DNA of 64,000 bases from Desulfobulbaceae bacterium BRH_c16a. Lineage in GTDB: Bacteria; Desulfobacterota; Desulfobulbia; Desulfobulbales; Desulfocapsaceae. The stretch lies in NCBI GenBank assembly GCA_000961725.1, contig LADS01000004.1:248001-312000 (forward strand), in the 5' to 3' direction. The notes beneath the pieces are model-generated. The model did no database searches. It saw only the letters and a program-made list of their open reading frames with translations, and was not told the origin of the DNA. Shown in pieces: positions 9,017 through 16,098 of the stretch (positions within the stretch are counted from its first letter, which is position 1; the number at the start of each line of letters is the position of its first letter). Both the position numbers and the translations under genes were made by a program.

Positions 9017-10201
9017 GTGAACCTTCAACAGCAGATACTGCCCCTGAAAAAAGAAACCGTACAACCTGAAGCGGCCGGCCAGCCTTTTCTCACAGTTCCG
9101 GCCGAGATTCCTGACGCCCCCTGCTGAGGCCCGAAACCGCCTCCACGGTCCAGTGGAAACGAACGCGCCGGCTATGTGATCAGCCCCTTTGTCGACGGTT
9201 TTCTCGAAACGGCCATCGGCCCGATACCACGGGTCGCAACCATCCTCAGCCGCCTCGACCACCTCGGCACCTTCGGTGCAAGAACCGGTTTTACCCGCGA
9301 CAATTATAAAGTGACTCCAGGCCTCTATTGCGTCGGCAACCCGGCCGGGAGTTCGCCGGTGCTGGTCACCGCCAACTATAAACTCACCTTTGATGCCCTG
9401 CGCAAGGAGCTTGCCGGGATCGATTGCTGGATTCTGGTCATCGACACCCGCGGCATCAACGTCTGGTGCGCCGGGGGAAAAGGAACATTTTCAGCCGAGG
9501 AGGTGGCCTTCCAGGTCCAGAGGGCAAAACTGGACAAGCTTGTCAGCCACCGCGAACTGATTCTGCCCCAGCTCTCGGCAAACGGCGTGGCAGCCCGGGA
9601 CGTAAAAAAACTCTGCGGCTTCAAGGCCCGGTTCGGGCCGATCCTGGCGGCAAGACTGCCGGAATTCCTGCAAACCGGCAAGGCCCGTGAGGACATGCGC
9701 GCCGTGACCTTTAATTTCAGGGAGAGGGCGGCTCTGGTCCCGCTGGAAATCTGCCTTTTATGGAAACACCTGCTTGTTGCCGGGCTGCTGTTCTTTTTTC
9801 TGTCGGGAATTTCGCCTGAGGTGTTTTCGAAAGCCGCGGCCCAAAGCCGCGGCGCAACCCTCATCCTCGCAACCCTTACGGCAATACTCGCCGGGGCAGC
9901 CCTTACGCCGCTTTTCCTGCCGTGGATTCCATTTCGGCAATTCTGGCTGAAAGGGGCGTTGCTCGGGGGGTTATCCTCCATTTTTTTCGTGGCAGGAACA
10001 ACCACCGCAAGCCCCGTCGAGAAACTCGCCCTGATTCTGTGGATCAGCGGCTGCGCCTCTTATCTGGCGATGAACTTCACAGGCGCCACCCCGTTCACAT
10101 CGCTCTCCGGAGTAGCAAAGGAGATGCGTAAGGGACTGCCGTTTCAGATAATTACGGCGGCGCTGGCCCTCATGTTCTGGCTAGCCGAGCCGTTTATATA
10201 A
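9017..10201 (+). CDS. hgcA: corrinoid mercury methyltransferase HgcA, predicted selenoprotein (TGA-encoded Sec37)
   Basis: HgcA transfers a methyl group from its corrinoid to Hg(II). The cap-helix motif is visible as GINVWCAGGKGTF, with Cys151 as the expected lower cobalt ligand. The C-terminal 150 residues hold about five membrane helices. From a GTG at 9017 the frame is open to TAA at 10201 (394 residues) apart from one TGA at 9125-9127, in the context DAPC-TGA-GPKPPPRSS. Codons after it (NERAGYVISPFVDGF) continue smoothly into the conserved domain. From memory, many HgcA N-termini carry Cys-Cys-Gly-Pro followed by a proline-rich linker and ERPGY, so Sec replaces the second Cys. There is no start codon between the TGA and a GTG at 9176, and 9176 lacks a ribosome site. 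AGGAG lies 13 nt before 9017. Confidence 0.85.
9138..9161 (+). promoter_or_regulatory. SECIS-like hairpin in hgcA
   Basis: Directly after the in-frame TGA (9125-9127) the RNA can fold TCCAC (9142-9146) against GTGGA (9153-9157), with the six-base loop GGTCCA. A 2x2 mismatch and two further G-C pairs (9138-9139 with 9160-9161) lie below. The first loop G is 20 nt after the TGA. Bacterial SECIS elements are short hairpins within the coding region, at about this distance, with a G near the 5' side of the apical loop. The E. coli fdhF loop contains GGUCU, very similar to GGUCC here. This is read by eye; no energy calculation was made. Confidence 0.65.
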
Positions 10202-10217
10202 ACAAGGAGTACGTGCC

Positions 10218-10499
10218 GTGCAAGATTTCAGATACCTTGATGATACCGCGATCCTCCGCCTGACCGCAGAAAAATGCGTCGGCTGCGGCAACTGCGCGCT
10301 GGTCTGCCCGCACCGCATTTTCCGGGTCCGGGAGCAGAAAGCCGAGATTCTCGACCCGAACGGCTGCATGGAATGCGGCGCCTGTGCCATAAATTGCCCG
10401 GTCGGAGCGATCTACGTCAACCCCGACGACGGCTGTGGCTGCGCCGCCTATATCATCAACAGCTGGATTGCCAGGATGAAAACCGGTTGCGGCTGTTGA
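10218..10499 (+). CDS. hgcB: mercury methylation ferredoxin HgcB
   Basis: The protein has 93 residues with two [4Fe-4S] motifs, CVGCGNCALVCP (Cys20 to Cys30) and CMECGACAINCP (Cys50 to Cys60). The extra cysteines of HgcB are present: Cys73 and Cys75 in DDGCGCAA, and Cys91 and Cys93 at the C-terminus. HgcB reduces the HgcA corrinoid, and its extra thiols are thought to handle Hg(II). The start is GTG at 10218, with AAGGAG about 8 nt upstream and 16 bp after the hgcA stop. HgcB always accompanies HgcA in methylators, so this pairing makes the HgcA call firm. A terminator overlaps the stop codon. Confidence 0.95.
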   Translation: MQDFRYLDDTAILRLTAEKCVGCGNCALVCPHRIFRVREQKAEILDPNGCMECGACAINCPVGAIYVNPDDGCGCAAYIINSWIARMKTGCGC

Positions 10500-10515
10500 T
10501 CAACCGCAACTTTTT
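10486..10515 (+). terminator. intrinsic terminator after hgcB
   Basis: GTTGCGG (10486-10492) pairs with CCGCAAC (10504-10510) across an 11-nt loop and is followed by TTTTT. The hgcB stop codon lies in the loop. The structure sits between the convergent hgcB and DUF169 genes. Confidence 0.75.
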
Positions 10516-10528
10516 CTCTTGCTGCGAT

Positions 10529-11353
10529 TTACTCGTCGGCCATTGATTGCAGCTGCTTCCAGGTGTCCTGCCCGAGAAAACTCTCGGCCAGATTGGCTTC
10601 CATTTCCTGAAAAAGCACCAGGGGCATGGCAAAACTCATTACATCGTCTTTCAGGATCCGCTTCAGGTAGACCCGGGCGGAAATATCGTTTAAGCCAAGA
10701 ACGGCCCGCGGTTCCGGCCGCAGGGCCTCCCGGTAGGGATAGATGCCGATGGACTGGCATCCTGCGGCAAAAGGGAAAATGACATTTTCGTTATGTCCCC
10801 GGCCGTAGCTGGCAAGAACGGTAAGCGCCGAGATCTGATCCATGTTGCCGAGAAAAACCACGACCCGAAGGTCTTCCCGCGTCTCATCGATCTCTTTCAA
10901 GGGCTTCAATACCACATATTTGGTCGGCACCGTGGTCATCGGCAGACTCTCAAGAAACTTTCCGACCAGTTCCGGCGATTTGATATACCGCTCGCCGTGC
11001 ATGAAGTGGTGATAGGCGTCCGGCCGCATGAACGGTTTTACCTGTTCGCCTGCCTTGCGACCTTCCTCCCATTGTTCATTGCCGGAGGAAAGGAAATATT
11101 TGAAACACTCCTCGCCGCCGGCAAAGTTTTTATACTGATTGCCGAACCCCAGCCCGGTCCCTCCGCCCTGACAACCACAGGTGTCTTTGTCAAACACCAC
11201 GGTCTCTCCCTTCACCGCAGCAGCCAGCATGAACATGGTACAGCCCCACTTGCCTTCCTGAAACTGCCTGGCAGCCGCCGGTTTTTCATCTGTAAAAACA
11301 ATGCCTGCCGGCTCATGCCGGAACTGCAGTTGTTGCGCTATTCCGCTTTTCAT
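10529..11353 (-). CDS. DUF169 family protein
   Basis: The protein has 274 residues and matches the DUF169 (COG2043) family pattern: an N-terminal CTMFMLAAAVKGETVVFD, a cysteine- and glycine-rich CGCQGGGTGLGFG (about residues 59-71), and a central ALTVLASYGRGHNENVIFPF. The family is common in anaerobes and methanogens. Its function is unknown, although the clustered cysteines suggest metal or cofactor binding. It converges on hgcB with only 29 bp between the stops, so it is not in the hgc operon. AGGGGG lies upstream of the ATG. Confidence 0.85.
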   Translation of the reverse strand: MKSGIAQQLQFRHEPAGIVFTDEKPAAARQFQEGKWGCTMFMLAAAVKGETVVFDKDTCGCQGGGTGLGFGNQYKNFAGGEECFKYFLSSGNEQWEEGRKAGEQVKPFMRPDAYHHFMHGERYIKSPELVGKFLESLPMTTVPTKYVVLKPLKEIDETREDLRVVVFLGNMDQISALTVLASYGRGHNENVIFPFAAGCQSIGIYPYREALRPEPRAVLGLNDISARVYLKRILKDDVMSFAMPLVLFQEMEANLAESFLGQDTWKQLQSMADE

Positions 11354-11508
11354 GGTTGCCCCCTGTCTGGTTAAAGAAATAACATTGATTCAACAGCGGA
11401 TTGTAACAGATCGTCCGCTTTATTGCCAACCGGGGGAGGTCATTCCCTGAGAATCTGCTGCCGGTAATGACAGTGCCAGGCAAAGAGCATATCCGGAAAT
11501 CTCAGTCA

Positions 11509-11536
11509 TTGACACCACCGGAAACCATATTATCCT
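11509..11536 (+). promoter_or_regulatory. sigma70-type promoter for the MaoC-phosphotransacylase gene
   Basis: A perfect TTGACA (11509-11514) and TATCCT (11531-11536) are separated by 16 bp, ending 64 bp before the chosen ATG. Confidence 0.5.
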
Positions 11537-11600
11537 GACTTCATGATTACTCCGAAGTGCAAATCTTTTGCGATTATGACCATACAAGGTGGATAAAGCA

Positions 11601-13013
11601 ATGATTACCAATAAGACCTTCAATGAAATCGCCATCGGTGACTGTGCCTCCCTGCGGAGCACCTTGACCAAGCGCGACATCGATCGGTTCGGGATGCTGT
11701 CGGGCGACATGAACCCTACCCATTTCAGTGATGAATATGCGCAGATGCTCCTGCTGCGAAACAAGGCCGTCGGCCACTCGATGTGGGGGGCCGCTCTTAT
11801 CTCCGGGCTCCTCGGCTCGACACTGCCTGGCCCCGGAACCGTCTATCAGGCCCAGACCTTTCAGTTCCATAACCCCACAGAAATCGGTGACACGCTTACC
11901 GCCACAGTCACCGTGACCGGAAAAATCGCCGAGAACCAGATCATCGTCCTCGATTGTCAGGTTCGCAATCAGCGCGGCGACCTGATTGTCTCCGGTGAGG
12001 CAAAAGTCACAGCCCCGATCAGGAAACCGACCGATATCGGCTCGCCCTATGCCACCATGGAGATCCGTGAGACCGAAACCTTCAATCAGTTGCTCGCCAT
12101 GGTCCGGGAATGGGATCCGATTCCCACTGCCGTCTGTCATCCCTGCTCCGAAGATGCCCTCCTCGGAGCGGTCGATGCCGCCAGACAGAATCTGATCGTA
12201 CCGATCCTCGTCGGCCCGCGCCAGCGGATTCTGTCGCTTGCCCTTGCCTTGAATATCGACATCAGCCCCTATCGCCTGCTCGACACTCTGCACAGCCATG
12301 AATCGGCGGAAAAGGCCGTGGCGCTCTGCCGGCTGGGTGAGGCGGGCGCTCTCATGAAGGGCAGCCTGCATACCGATGAACTGCTGCGCGAGATTGCCAA
12401 CAAGGAGCGCGGCCTGCGCACCGCCTCGCGCTTCAGCCATGTCTTCATCATGGACGTACCCACCTATCCGCGCCCGCTGTTCATCACCGACGCGGCTGTG
12501 AACATTCTCCCTTCCCTTGAAGACAAGGTGGACATCCTCAACAACGTGATCCGGCTGGCTCACGCACTTGGCAACCCCGAGCCGAAGGTGGCGATCCTGT
12601 CGGCGGTGGAAACCGTCAATCAAAAAATCCCGGCGACCATCGATGCCGCCGCACTGTGCAAGATGGCGGACAGGGGACAGATAACCGGAGCCATCATCGA
12701 CGGCCCTTTGGCTTTTGACAACGCCATCAGCAAGGAAGCGGCGAGAATTAAAGGTATCCGGTCGCCGGTTGCCGGAGTCGCCGATATTTGCCTGGTACCG
12801 GACCTGGAAGCCGGCAATATCCTCGCCAAACAGCTGACCTATCTGGCGGACGCCGACTCTGCCGGTCTGGTCATGGGCGCGAAAGTTCCGATAATTCTCA
12901 CCAGCAGGGCCGACTCCGCCGAATCGCGCCTGGCTTCCTGTGCCGTAGCAGTGGCTTATGCCTATTGGCAAAAAGGTGAACTGGTGAAGAACTCCACCCT
13001 GTATTCATCGTAG
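11601..13013 (+). CDS. MaoC-like hydratase / phosphate acetyl(butyryl)transferase fusion
   Basis: The protein has 470 residues and two domains. Residues 1-140 form a MaoC-type hotdog domain: DRFGMLSGDMNPTHFSDEYA carries the Asp/His hydratase motif, and GHSMWGAALISGLLG follows. Residues 150-470 are a phosphate acetyl/butyryl transferase domain with HPCSEDALLGAVDAA near its start. The fusion matches proteins annotated as bifunctional enoyl-CoA hydratase/phosphate acetyltransferase. A C4 role is plausible here: crotonyl-CoA to 3-hydroxybutyryl-CoA for PHA, or acyl-CoA to acyl phosphate for energy. The start is ATG at 11601, since AAGGTGG lies 8 nt upstream; a GTG at 11589 is part of that site. 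Confidence 0.88.
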   Translation: MITNKTFNEIAIGDCASLRSTLTKRDIDRFGMLSGDMNPTHFSDEYAQMLLLRNKAVGHSMWGAALISGLLGSTLPGPGTVYQAQTFQFHNPTEIGDTLTATVTVTGKIAENQIIVLDCQVRNQRGDLIVSGEAKVTAPIRKPTDIGSPYATMEIRETETFNQLLAMVREWDPIPTAVCHPCSEDALLGAVDAARQNLIVPILVGPRQRILSLALALNIDISPYRLLDTLHSHESAEKAVALCRLGEAGALMKGSLHTDELLREIANKERGLRTASRFSHVFIMDVPTYPRPLFITDAAVNILPSLEDKVDILNNVIRLAHALGNPEPKVAILSAVETVNQKIPATIDAAALCKMADRGQITGAIIDGPLAFDNAISKEAARIKGIRSPVAGVADICLVPDLEAGNILAKQLTYLADADSAGLVMGAKVPIILTSRADSAESRLASCAVAVAYAYWQKGELVKNSTLYSS

Positions 13014-13165
13014 ATAAAAGATCACCTGCTATCCAGGCAGTCACTTAAAATGCATGATACATCGCAACATATTTATAATAAAAAATACTCCTATTTTATT
13101 ATTATAAGATTGATATATATCGATATTTTAAATATTCAAGGTCACAACTAACTGGCGTATATCAT

Positions 13166-13180
13166 TTGTGCAATGCAACA
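13166..13180. promoter_or_regulatory. candidate PhaR operator upstream of phasin 1
   Basis: TTGTGC-AAT-GCAACA forms an inverted repeat with a TGC-N3-GCA core, 6 bp upstream of the -35 box at 13187. The same core occurs in the larger palindrome at 20042-20076. PhaR binding sites described in alphaproteobacteria are TGC/GCA-rich, so this is a reasonable guess rather than a demonstrated site. Confidence 0.4.
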
Positions 13181-13186
13181 TTTCTC

Positions 13187-13214
13187 TTGACTTAAACACC
13201 TACATAGCTATACT
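13187..13214 (+). promoter_or_regulatory. sigma70-type promoter for phasin 1
   Basis: TTGACT (13187-13192) and TATACT (13209-13214) are 16 bp apart, 105 bp before the phasin ATG. The surrounding gap (13014-13319) is strongly AT-rich, especially 13070-13130, and otherwise shows nothing coding. Confidence 0.6.
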
Positions 13215-13319
13215 ACATGTAAGTGCAAGAGAAGAGCAACACAGGCAAACGAAACGGTCGTAACAGGCAATTCCCTGTTACGGCAAAAGGAACTATTTCT
13301 AGCGCAAAGGAGCAGTACT

Positions 13320-13703
13320 ATGGAAACCGCAAGATTCGCCAAACAGACCCTGGTATTTCAAAAAACAATCTTTGAAAACACCTTCAATGCCATGGCCATG
13401 ATTCAGGACCAGACGGAAATTATAGTGAGCAGCTATCTTGACCAACTGCCATGGGTCACAGATGAAGGCAAAGAATCATTGAAAAATGCCGCAGACCTGG
13501 CCAAGAAATCTCGCAATGAGTTCAAAAAAGCGGTGGAGGACGGCTACTACAAATTCGAAGAACTCATTGAGGAAAAAGAGATGCAGTTTGAGAAAAAGGA
13601 GGAGAGACAAAAAGAAAAAGGCGAACATCAAAAGGATGAGAAACAAAAAGGCGAACATCAAAAGGATGAGAAAAAAGGCGAACGTCAAAAGGAAACAGCC
13701 TGA
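13320..13703 (+). CDS. phasin-like PHA granule protein 1
   Basis: The protein has 127 residues. The first 85 align with the proteins at 20237 and 20523: all have K/N-Q-T/M-x-x-F-Q/R near the start, a conserved Asn and QD/QQ pair, and a Leu-x-Q-x-PW motif (LDQLPW here). This is a helical, amphipathic phasin-like domain expected to coat PHA granules. The tail from residue 90 is almost entirely Lys, Glu, Gln and His, made by tandem units of KGEHQKDEK. AAAGGAG lies 8 nt before the ATG, a promoter with a possible PhaR site lies upstream, and a strong hairpin follows. The phasin assignment rests on context and helical character. Confidence 0.75.
   Translation: METARFAKQTLVFQKTIFENTFNAMAMIQDQTEIIVSSYLDQLPWVTDEGKESLKNAADLAKKSRNEFKKAVEDGYYKFEELIEEKEMQFEKKEERQKEKGEHQKDEKQKGEHQKDEKKGERQKETA
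13621..13692 (+). repeat. in-frame tandem repeat in the phasin 1 tail
   Basis: The 20-base unit GCGAACATCAAAAGGATGAG occurs at 13621-13640 and 13651-13670, with a diverged partial third unit at 13678-13692. The spacing is 30 and then 27 bp, always a multiple of three. Each unit encodes GEHQKDEK-type residues. Such repeats can change copy number by slippage without a frameshift. Confidence 0.85.
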
Positions 13704-13740
13704 CAGCCGGCGAAGAGTCGATAACCGGTTTTAAAGTTTT

Positions 13741-13774
13741 ATAATGCCGACGGGCTGGCTCCTGTCGGCATTAT
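13741..13774 (+). terminator. strong hairpin after phasin 1
   Basis: ATAATGCCGAC (13741-13751) pairs perfectly with GTCGGCATTAT (13764-13774) around a 12-nt loop. The U-run is weak (TTATTCATTC), so it may be an intrinsic terminator or an mRNA-stabilising 3' structure. Confidence 0.65.
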
Positions 13775-13779
13775 TCATT

Positions 13780-13932
13780 CGTAACCGTTCACCAGCAACC
13801 CATTTTCGTCCGATCAGGCCACCTTTCCCACATAGCCAATTAGGCTTGTTGGCGGCCTGCTGAACGAACCTGAAGCACTGGATGAACGGTTACAGATCCG
13901 GGTTATGCAGTCCGGTGAACGATTACATTTCG
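13780..13932. repeat. dispersed intergenic palindromic repeat, copy B
   Basis: This is the inverted counterpart of 3518-3672. It begins CGTAACCGTTCACCAG, has CTGGATGAACGGTTAC at 13878-13893, and ends with GGTGAACGATTAC. The interior CCCATTTTCGTCCGATCAGG is shared with copy A. It lies between the phasin 1 terminator and the ribosome site of the PHA-synthase-like gene. No transposase is nearby, consistent with a MITE or REP-type element mobilised in trans. Confidence 0.85.
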
Positions 13933-13954
13933 TCTACTAAGGAGGGGGAATCGG

Positions 13955-15484
13955 ATGCACGATATTTTTACCGCTTTCAATGTCTGGAACAGGACATTCC
14001 TGGCGCAGGCGGAAGCTTCCATGGCTTTTGCCAAAGGTTTGCATTCATACAATATCGATTTTCTCCGCCCTCTGCTCAACGCTACAGAGACCTTCAACCG
14101 GGTAGAATCGACCAGAGCCTGGCAGAGAACACCGCTCGAGAATGTTGAATCCTACCTGAGACTCCTCAACTTCAATGTGTATATGCTGAACAGGTATGGG
14201 ATGGGAACCATAGATGTCCTCAACCAGTACAATCAGCAGGAACTGGAAAAATTCATCGCCGCCTGGTATGCAACCGTCCTTGATCACGAGGGAGAAAAGC
14301 TCGATGAGTTTTTCATCAGGCAAAAAGATGTGCTGCATCAAGTGTTATATGAGTTTCCAGGTTCGATCAAAGCCATCGAGCCGGAATACGGTTTCCATTT
14401 CGAAAATCAGCCGGACAGTCTGTTCGCCGAAACAGACAGATTTTACCTTCACAAAGTGCTGCCGAACCAACCGGGGGTTACAACAGATGACGGGATGAAA
14501 CCCCTCATAATTATTCCGCCCTTCGTCCTCGGCGCCAATATCCTCGCTTTTCTGCCCGGCGAGCAAAAAAGCTATTCCCACTGTTTTGCCAACAAGTCCA
14601 TCCCCACCTACATCCGTATAATGAAGGATATTCATGCAACTCCCGCGGTGCAGACCATGACGCTTGAGGATGACGCCCTGGATACCAAATATTTCTGTGA
14701 AAAGGTCAAGGAAAAGCATGGTCACGCCGTTACGCTGAACGGGTACTGCCAGGGAGGCTTCTCCGCCCTCTGCAATATCCTGACCGGGGTACTCGACGGC
14801 CTGGTCGACTCCCTTATTACCTGTGTGGCGCCGATGGACGGCACCCGCAGCAAGGGCCTCGGCCGGTTCCTCGACGATCTGCCGGAACAATTCAACGATC
14901 TGGCCTACGGCACAAAAACACTTGCCAACGGCAATAAAATAGCGGACGGAGAGCTGATGGGCTGGGTATACAAACTGAAGGGGATAGAGAATTCCGGACC
15001 ATTAGTCGCATTTATCCGGGACATGCTCATGCTGAAAGGCCGGAATGGATTTTCCGCACCGATCAATAAAACGGTGGCAGCCATAAATTTCTGGTTGCAG
15101 AACGAACGTTCTGATATCCCCCTGTCGGCCACCGCCATGAGCTATAACTCCTATAATATTCCGGTCGAAGATGACGGCACTCTTCCTGTTGCCATCTTCG
15201 GCAAGAAGCTCAATTTCCACGGGATCAGCGAGAGAAAGATGCCATGGCTGCTCTGTTATGGCGAAACGGACGATCTAGTGGAAAAAGAGGTCGCCCTTGC
15301 ACCGCTCGACTTCATCGACGGCATCGAGCTGACCCCGTTCCCCAAAGGCCATGTCGCCATCGCCACATCCTGGTCACATCCCGGCACCAAATGCGCTCTC
15401 GATACGGTATTCGGCGCGGGCAATTACCGCGGCCCGGTTCGCTTTCACCTCGACCTGGCAAAGCAACTCAAAAAAGCAGCGTAA
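13955..15484 (+). CDS. PHA-synthase-like alpha/beta hydrolase
   Basis: The protein has 509 residues. The nucleophile elbow GYCQGG places Cys265 where PHA synthases carry their catalytic Cys in the G-x-C-x-G lipase-like box. Later LLCYGETDDLV and PKGHVAIATSW offer the Asp and His of the triad. It is much longer than the class III PhaC at 17190 and differs from it throughout, so it is a second, divergent synthase or a depolymerase-like relative. AAGGAGGGGG lies just before the ATG. It sits between phasin 1 and phaREC, which supports a PHA role. Substrate and direction of reaction are not determined by sequence. Confidence 0.75.
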   Translation: MHDIFTAFNVWNRTFLAQAEASMAFAKGLHSYNIDFLRPLLNATETFNRVESTRAWQRTPLENVESYLRLLNFNVYMLNRYGMGTIDVLNQYNQQELEKFIAAWYATVLDHEGEKLDEFFIRQKDVLHQVLYEFPGSIKAIEPEYGFHFENQPDSLFAETDRFYLHKVLPNQPGVTTDDGMKPLIIIPPFVLGANILAFLPGEQKSYSHCFANKSIPTYIRIMKDIHATPAVQTMTLEDDALDTKYFCEKVKEKHGHAVTLNGYCQGGFSALCNILTGVLDGLVDSLITCVAPMDGTRSKGLGRFLDDLPEQFNDLAYGTKTLANGNKIADGELMGWVYKLKGIENSGPLVAFIRDMLMLKGRNGFSAPINKTVAAINFWLQNERSDIPLSATAMSYNSYNIPVEDDGTLPVAIFGKKLNFHGISERKMPWLLCYGETDDLVEKEVALAPLDFIDGIELTPFPKGHVAIATSWSHPGTKCALDTVFGAGNYRGPVRFHLDLAKQLKKAA

Positions 15485-15514
15485 CCTTCTTGCGATCGCC
15501 TACCCTGAACCCAC

Positions 15515-15853
15515 TTACGGACTCTCGTGGAAGATGTAGGAAGTCGAATAATCGCTGAATTCGAAATACACCTTCTTTTCCGTGGAATCGGCGATGCCGT
15601 TGAGATTGGCATCGAGAATTCCATAGCCAAAACGGTAGGGCCTTTCCGTCTTGCCTGTCGTGGCGGTTGCGGTGGACAACTTATCAATCTTCAGAAAGCG
15701 CTTTACCAGTTTATCCCCGGCGTAAACTTCAAGAACACCATTGGTTCCCGTCCAGTTCTGCACGGCCCGACCGAACTTATTCTGTGTTTCCTGTGTACAC
15801 GCTGAAACAGCCAGCGCAACGACTGCTACAAATAACAACGATTTCATTTTCAC
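15515..15853 (-). CDS. small predicted lipoprotein
   Basis: The protein has 112 residues. The N-terminus MKSLLFVAVVALAVSACTQ has a lysine, a hydrophobic stretch and the lipobox AVSAC, so it should be lipidated and held at a membrane. The rest is soluble, with a DANLNGIADSTEKK stretch resembling an Asp-rich calcium-type loop. AAGGA lies 7 nt before a GTG at 15853; the ATG at 15847 is the alternative start. No family is recognised. It converges on the PHA-synthase-like gene with 30 bp between the stops. Confidence 0.7.
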   Translation of the reverse strand: MKMKSLLFVAVVALAVSACTQETQNKFGRAVQNWTGTNGVLEVYAGDKLVKRFLKIDKLSTATATTGKTERPYRFGYGILDANLNGIADSTEKKVYFEFSDYSTSYIFHESP

Positions 15854-15950
15854 TGGTTTTTCCTTTCATTCTTCTTCATTGTGTTCGTCAGCTGCATCCC
15901 GTTCTCTAATGCGGATACAATTATTATCTTAACACCCTAAGTGTTTTTCG

Positions 15951-15987
15951 CAGATTATTCTTGTTTATTATGAACGAAAATAATCTG
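15951..15987. repeat. hairpin 1 of a triple palindrome cluster
   Basis: CAGATTATT (15951-15959) pairs with AATAATCTG (15979-15987) around a 19-nt loop. It is the first of three consecutive palindromes filling the 243-bp gap between the lipoprotein and GAF genes. Confidence 0.75.
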
Positions 15988-16000
15988 TAAGGCACTAACA

Positions 16001-16041
16001 CCCCACAAGGGGGGTACTCTTTTCAGTCCCCCCTTGTGGGG
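16001..16041. repeat. hairpin 2 of a triple palindrome cluster (14-bp GC-rich stem)
   Basis: CCCCACAAGGGGGG (16001-16014) pairs perfectly with CCCCCCTTGTGGGG (16028-16041) around a 13-nt loop. It could act as a bidirectional terminator or a cruciform, but lacks a U-run on either side. Confidence 0.8.
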
Positions 16042-16045
16042 GATA

Positions 16046-16098
16046 AGTACCTTCACGAAATTCTTTCTAAAAAACAAGAAAAGAATTTCTAAGGTACT
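16046..16098. repeat. hairpin 3 of a triple palindrome cluster (two-part stem)
   Basis: The outer arms AGTACCTT (16046-16053) and AAGGTACT (16091-16098) enclose inner arms GAAATTCTTT (16057-16066) and AAAGAATTTC (16080-16089), for 18 paired bases in all. The right outer arm overlaps the stop codon of the GAF gene. Confidence 0.8.

Noticed and set aside
8930..9262. Minus-strand frame of 110 codons over the 5' part of hgcA
   Set aside because: It is antisense to the Sec-containing part of hgcA and shows no protein-like motif.
9176..10201. A shorter HgcA beginning at GTG 9176 (341 residues, near the length annotated for some HgcA proteins)
   Set aside because: It has no ribosome site, and the codons upstream (NERAGY and the Pro-rich stretch) look like part of the conserved HgcA N-terminus. 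It remains the main alternative to the selenoprotein reading.
11574..12971. Minus-strand frame of 465 codons opposite the MaoC-phosphotransacylase fusion
   Set aside because: It is a shadow of a clearly identified gene; the translation has no family features.
13621..13692. Short regular repeats that might be a CRISPR array
   Set aside because: They are in frame within a coding sequence, have almost no spacers, and no cas gene is present.
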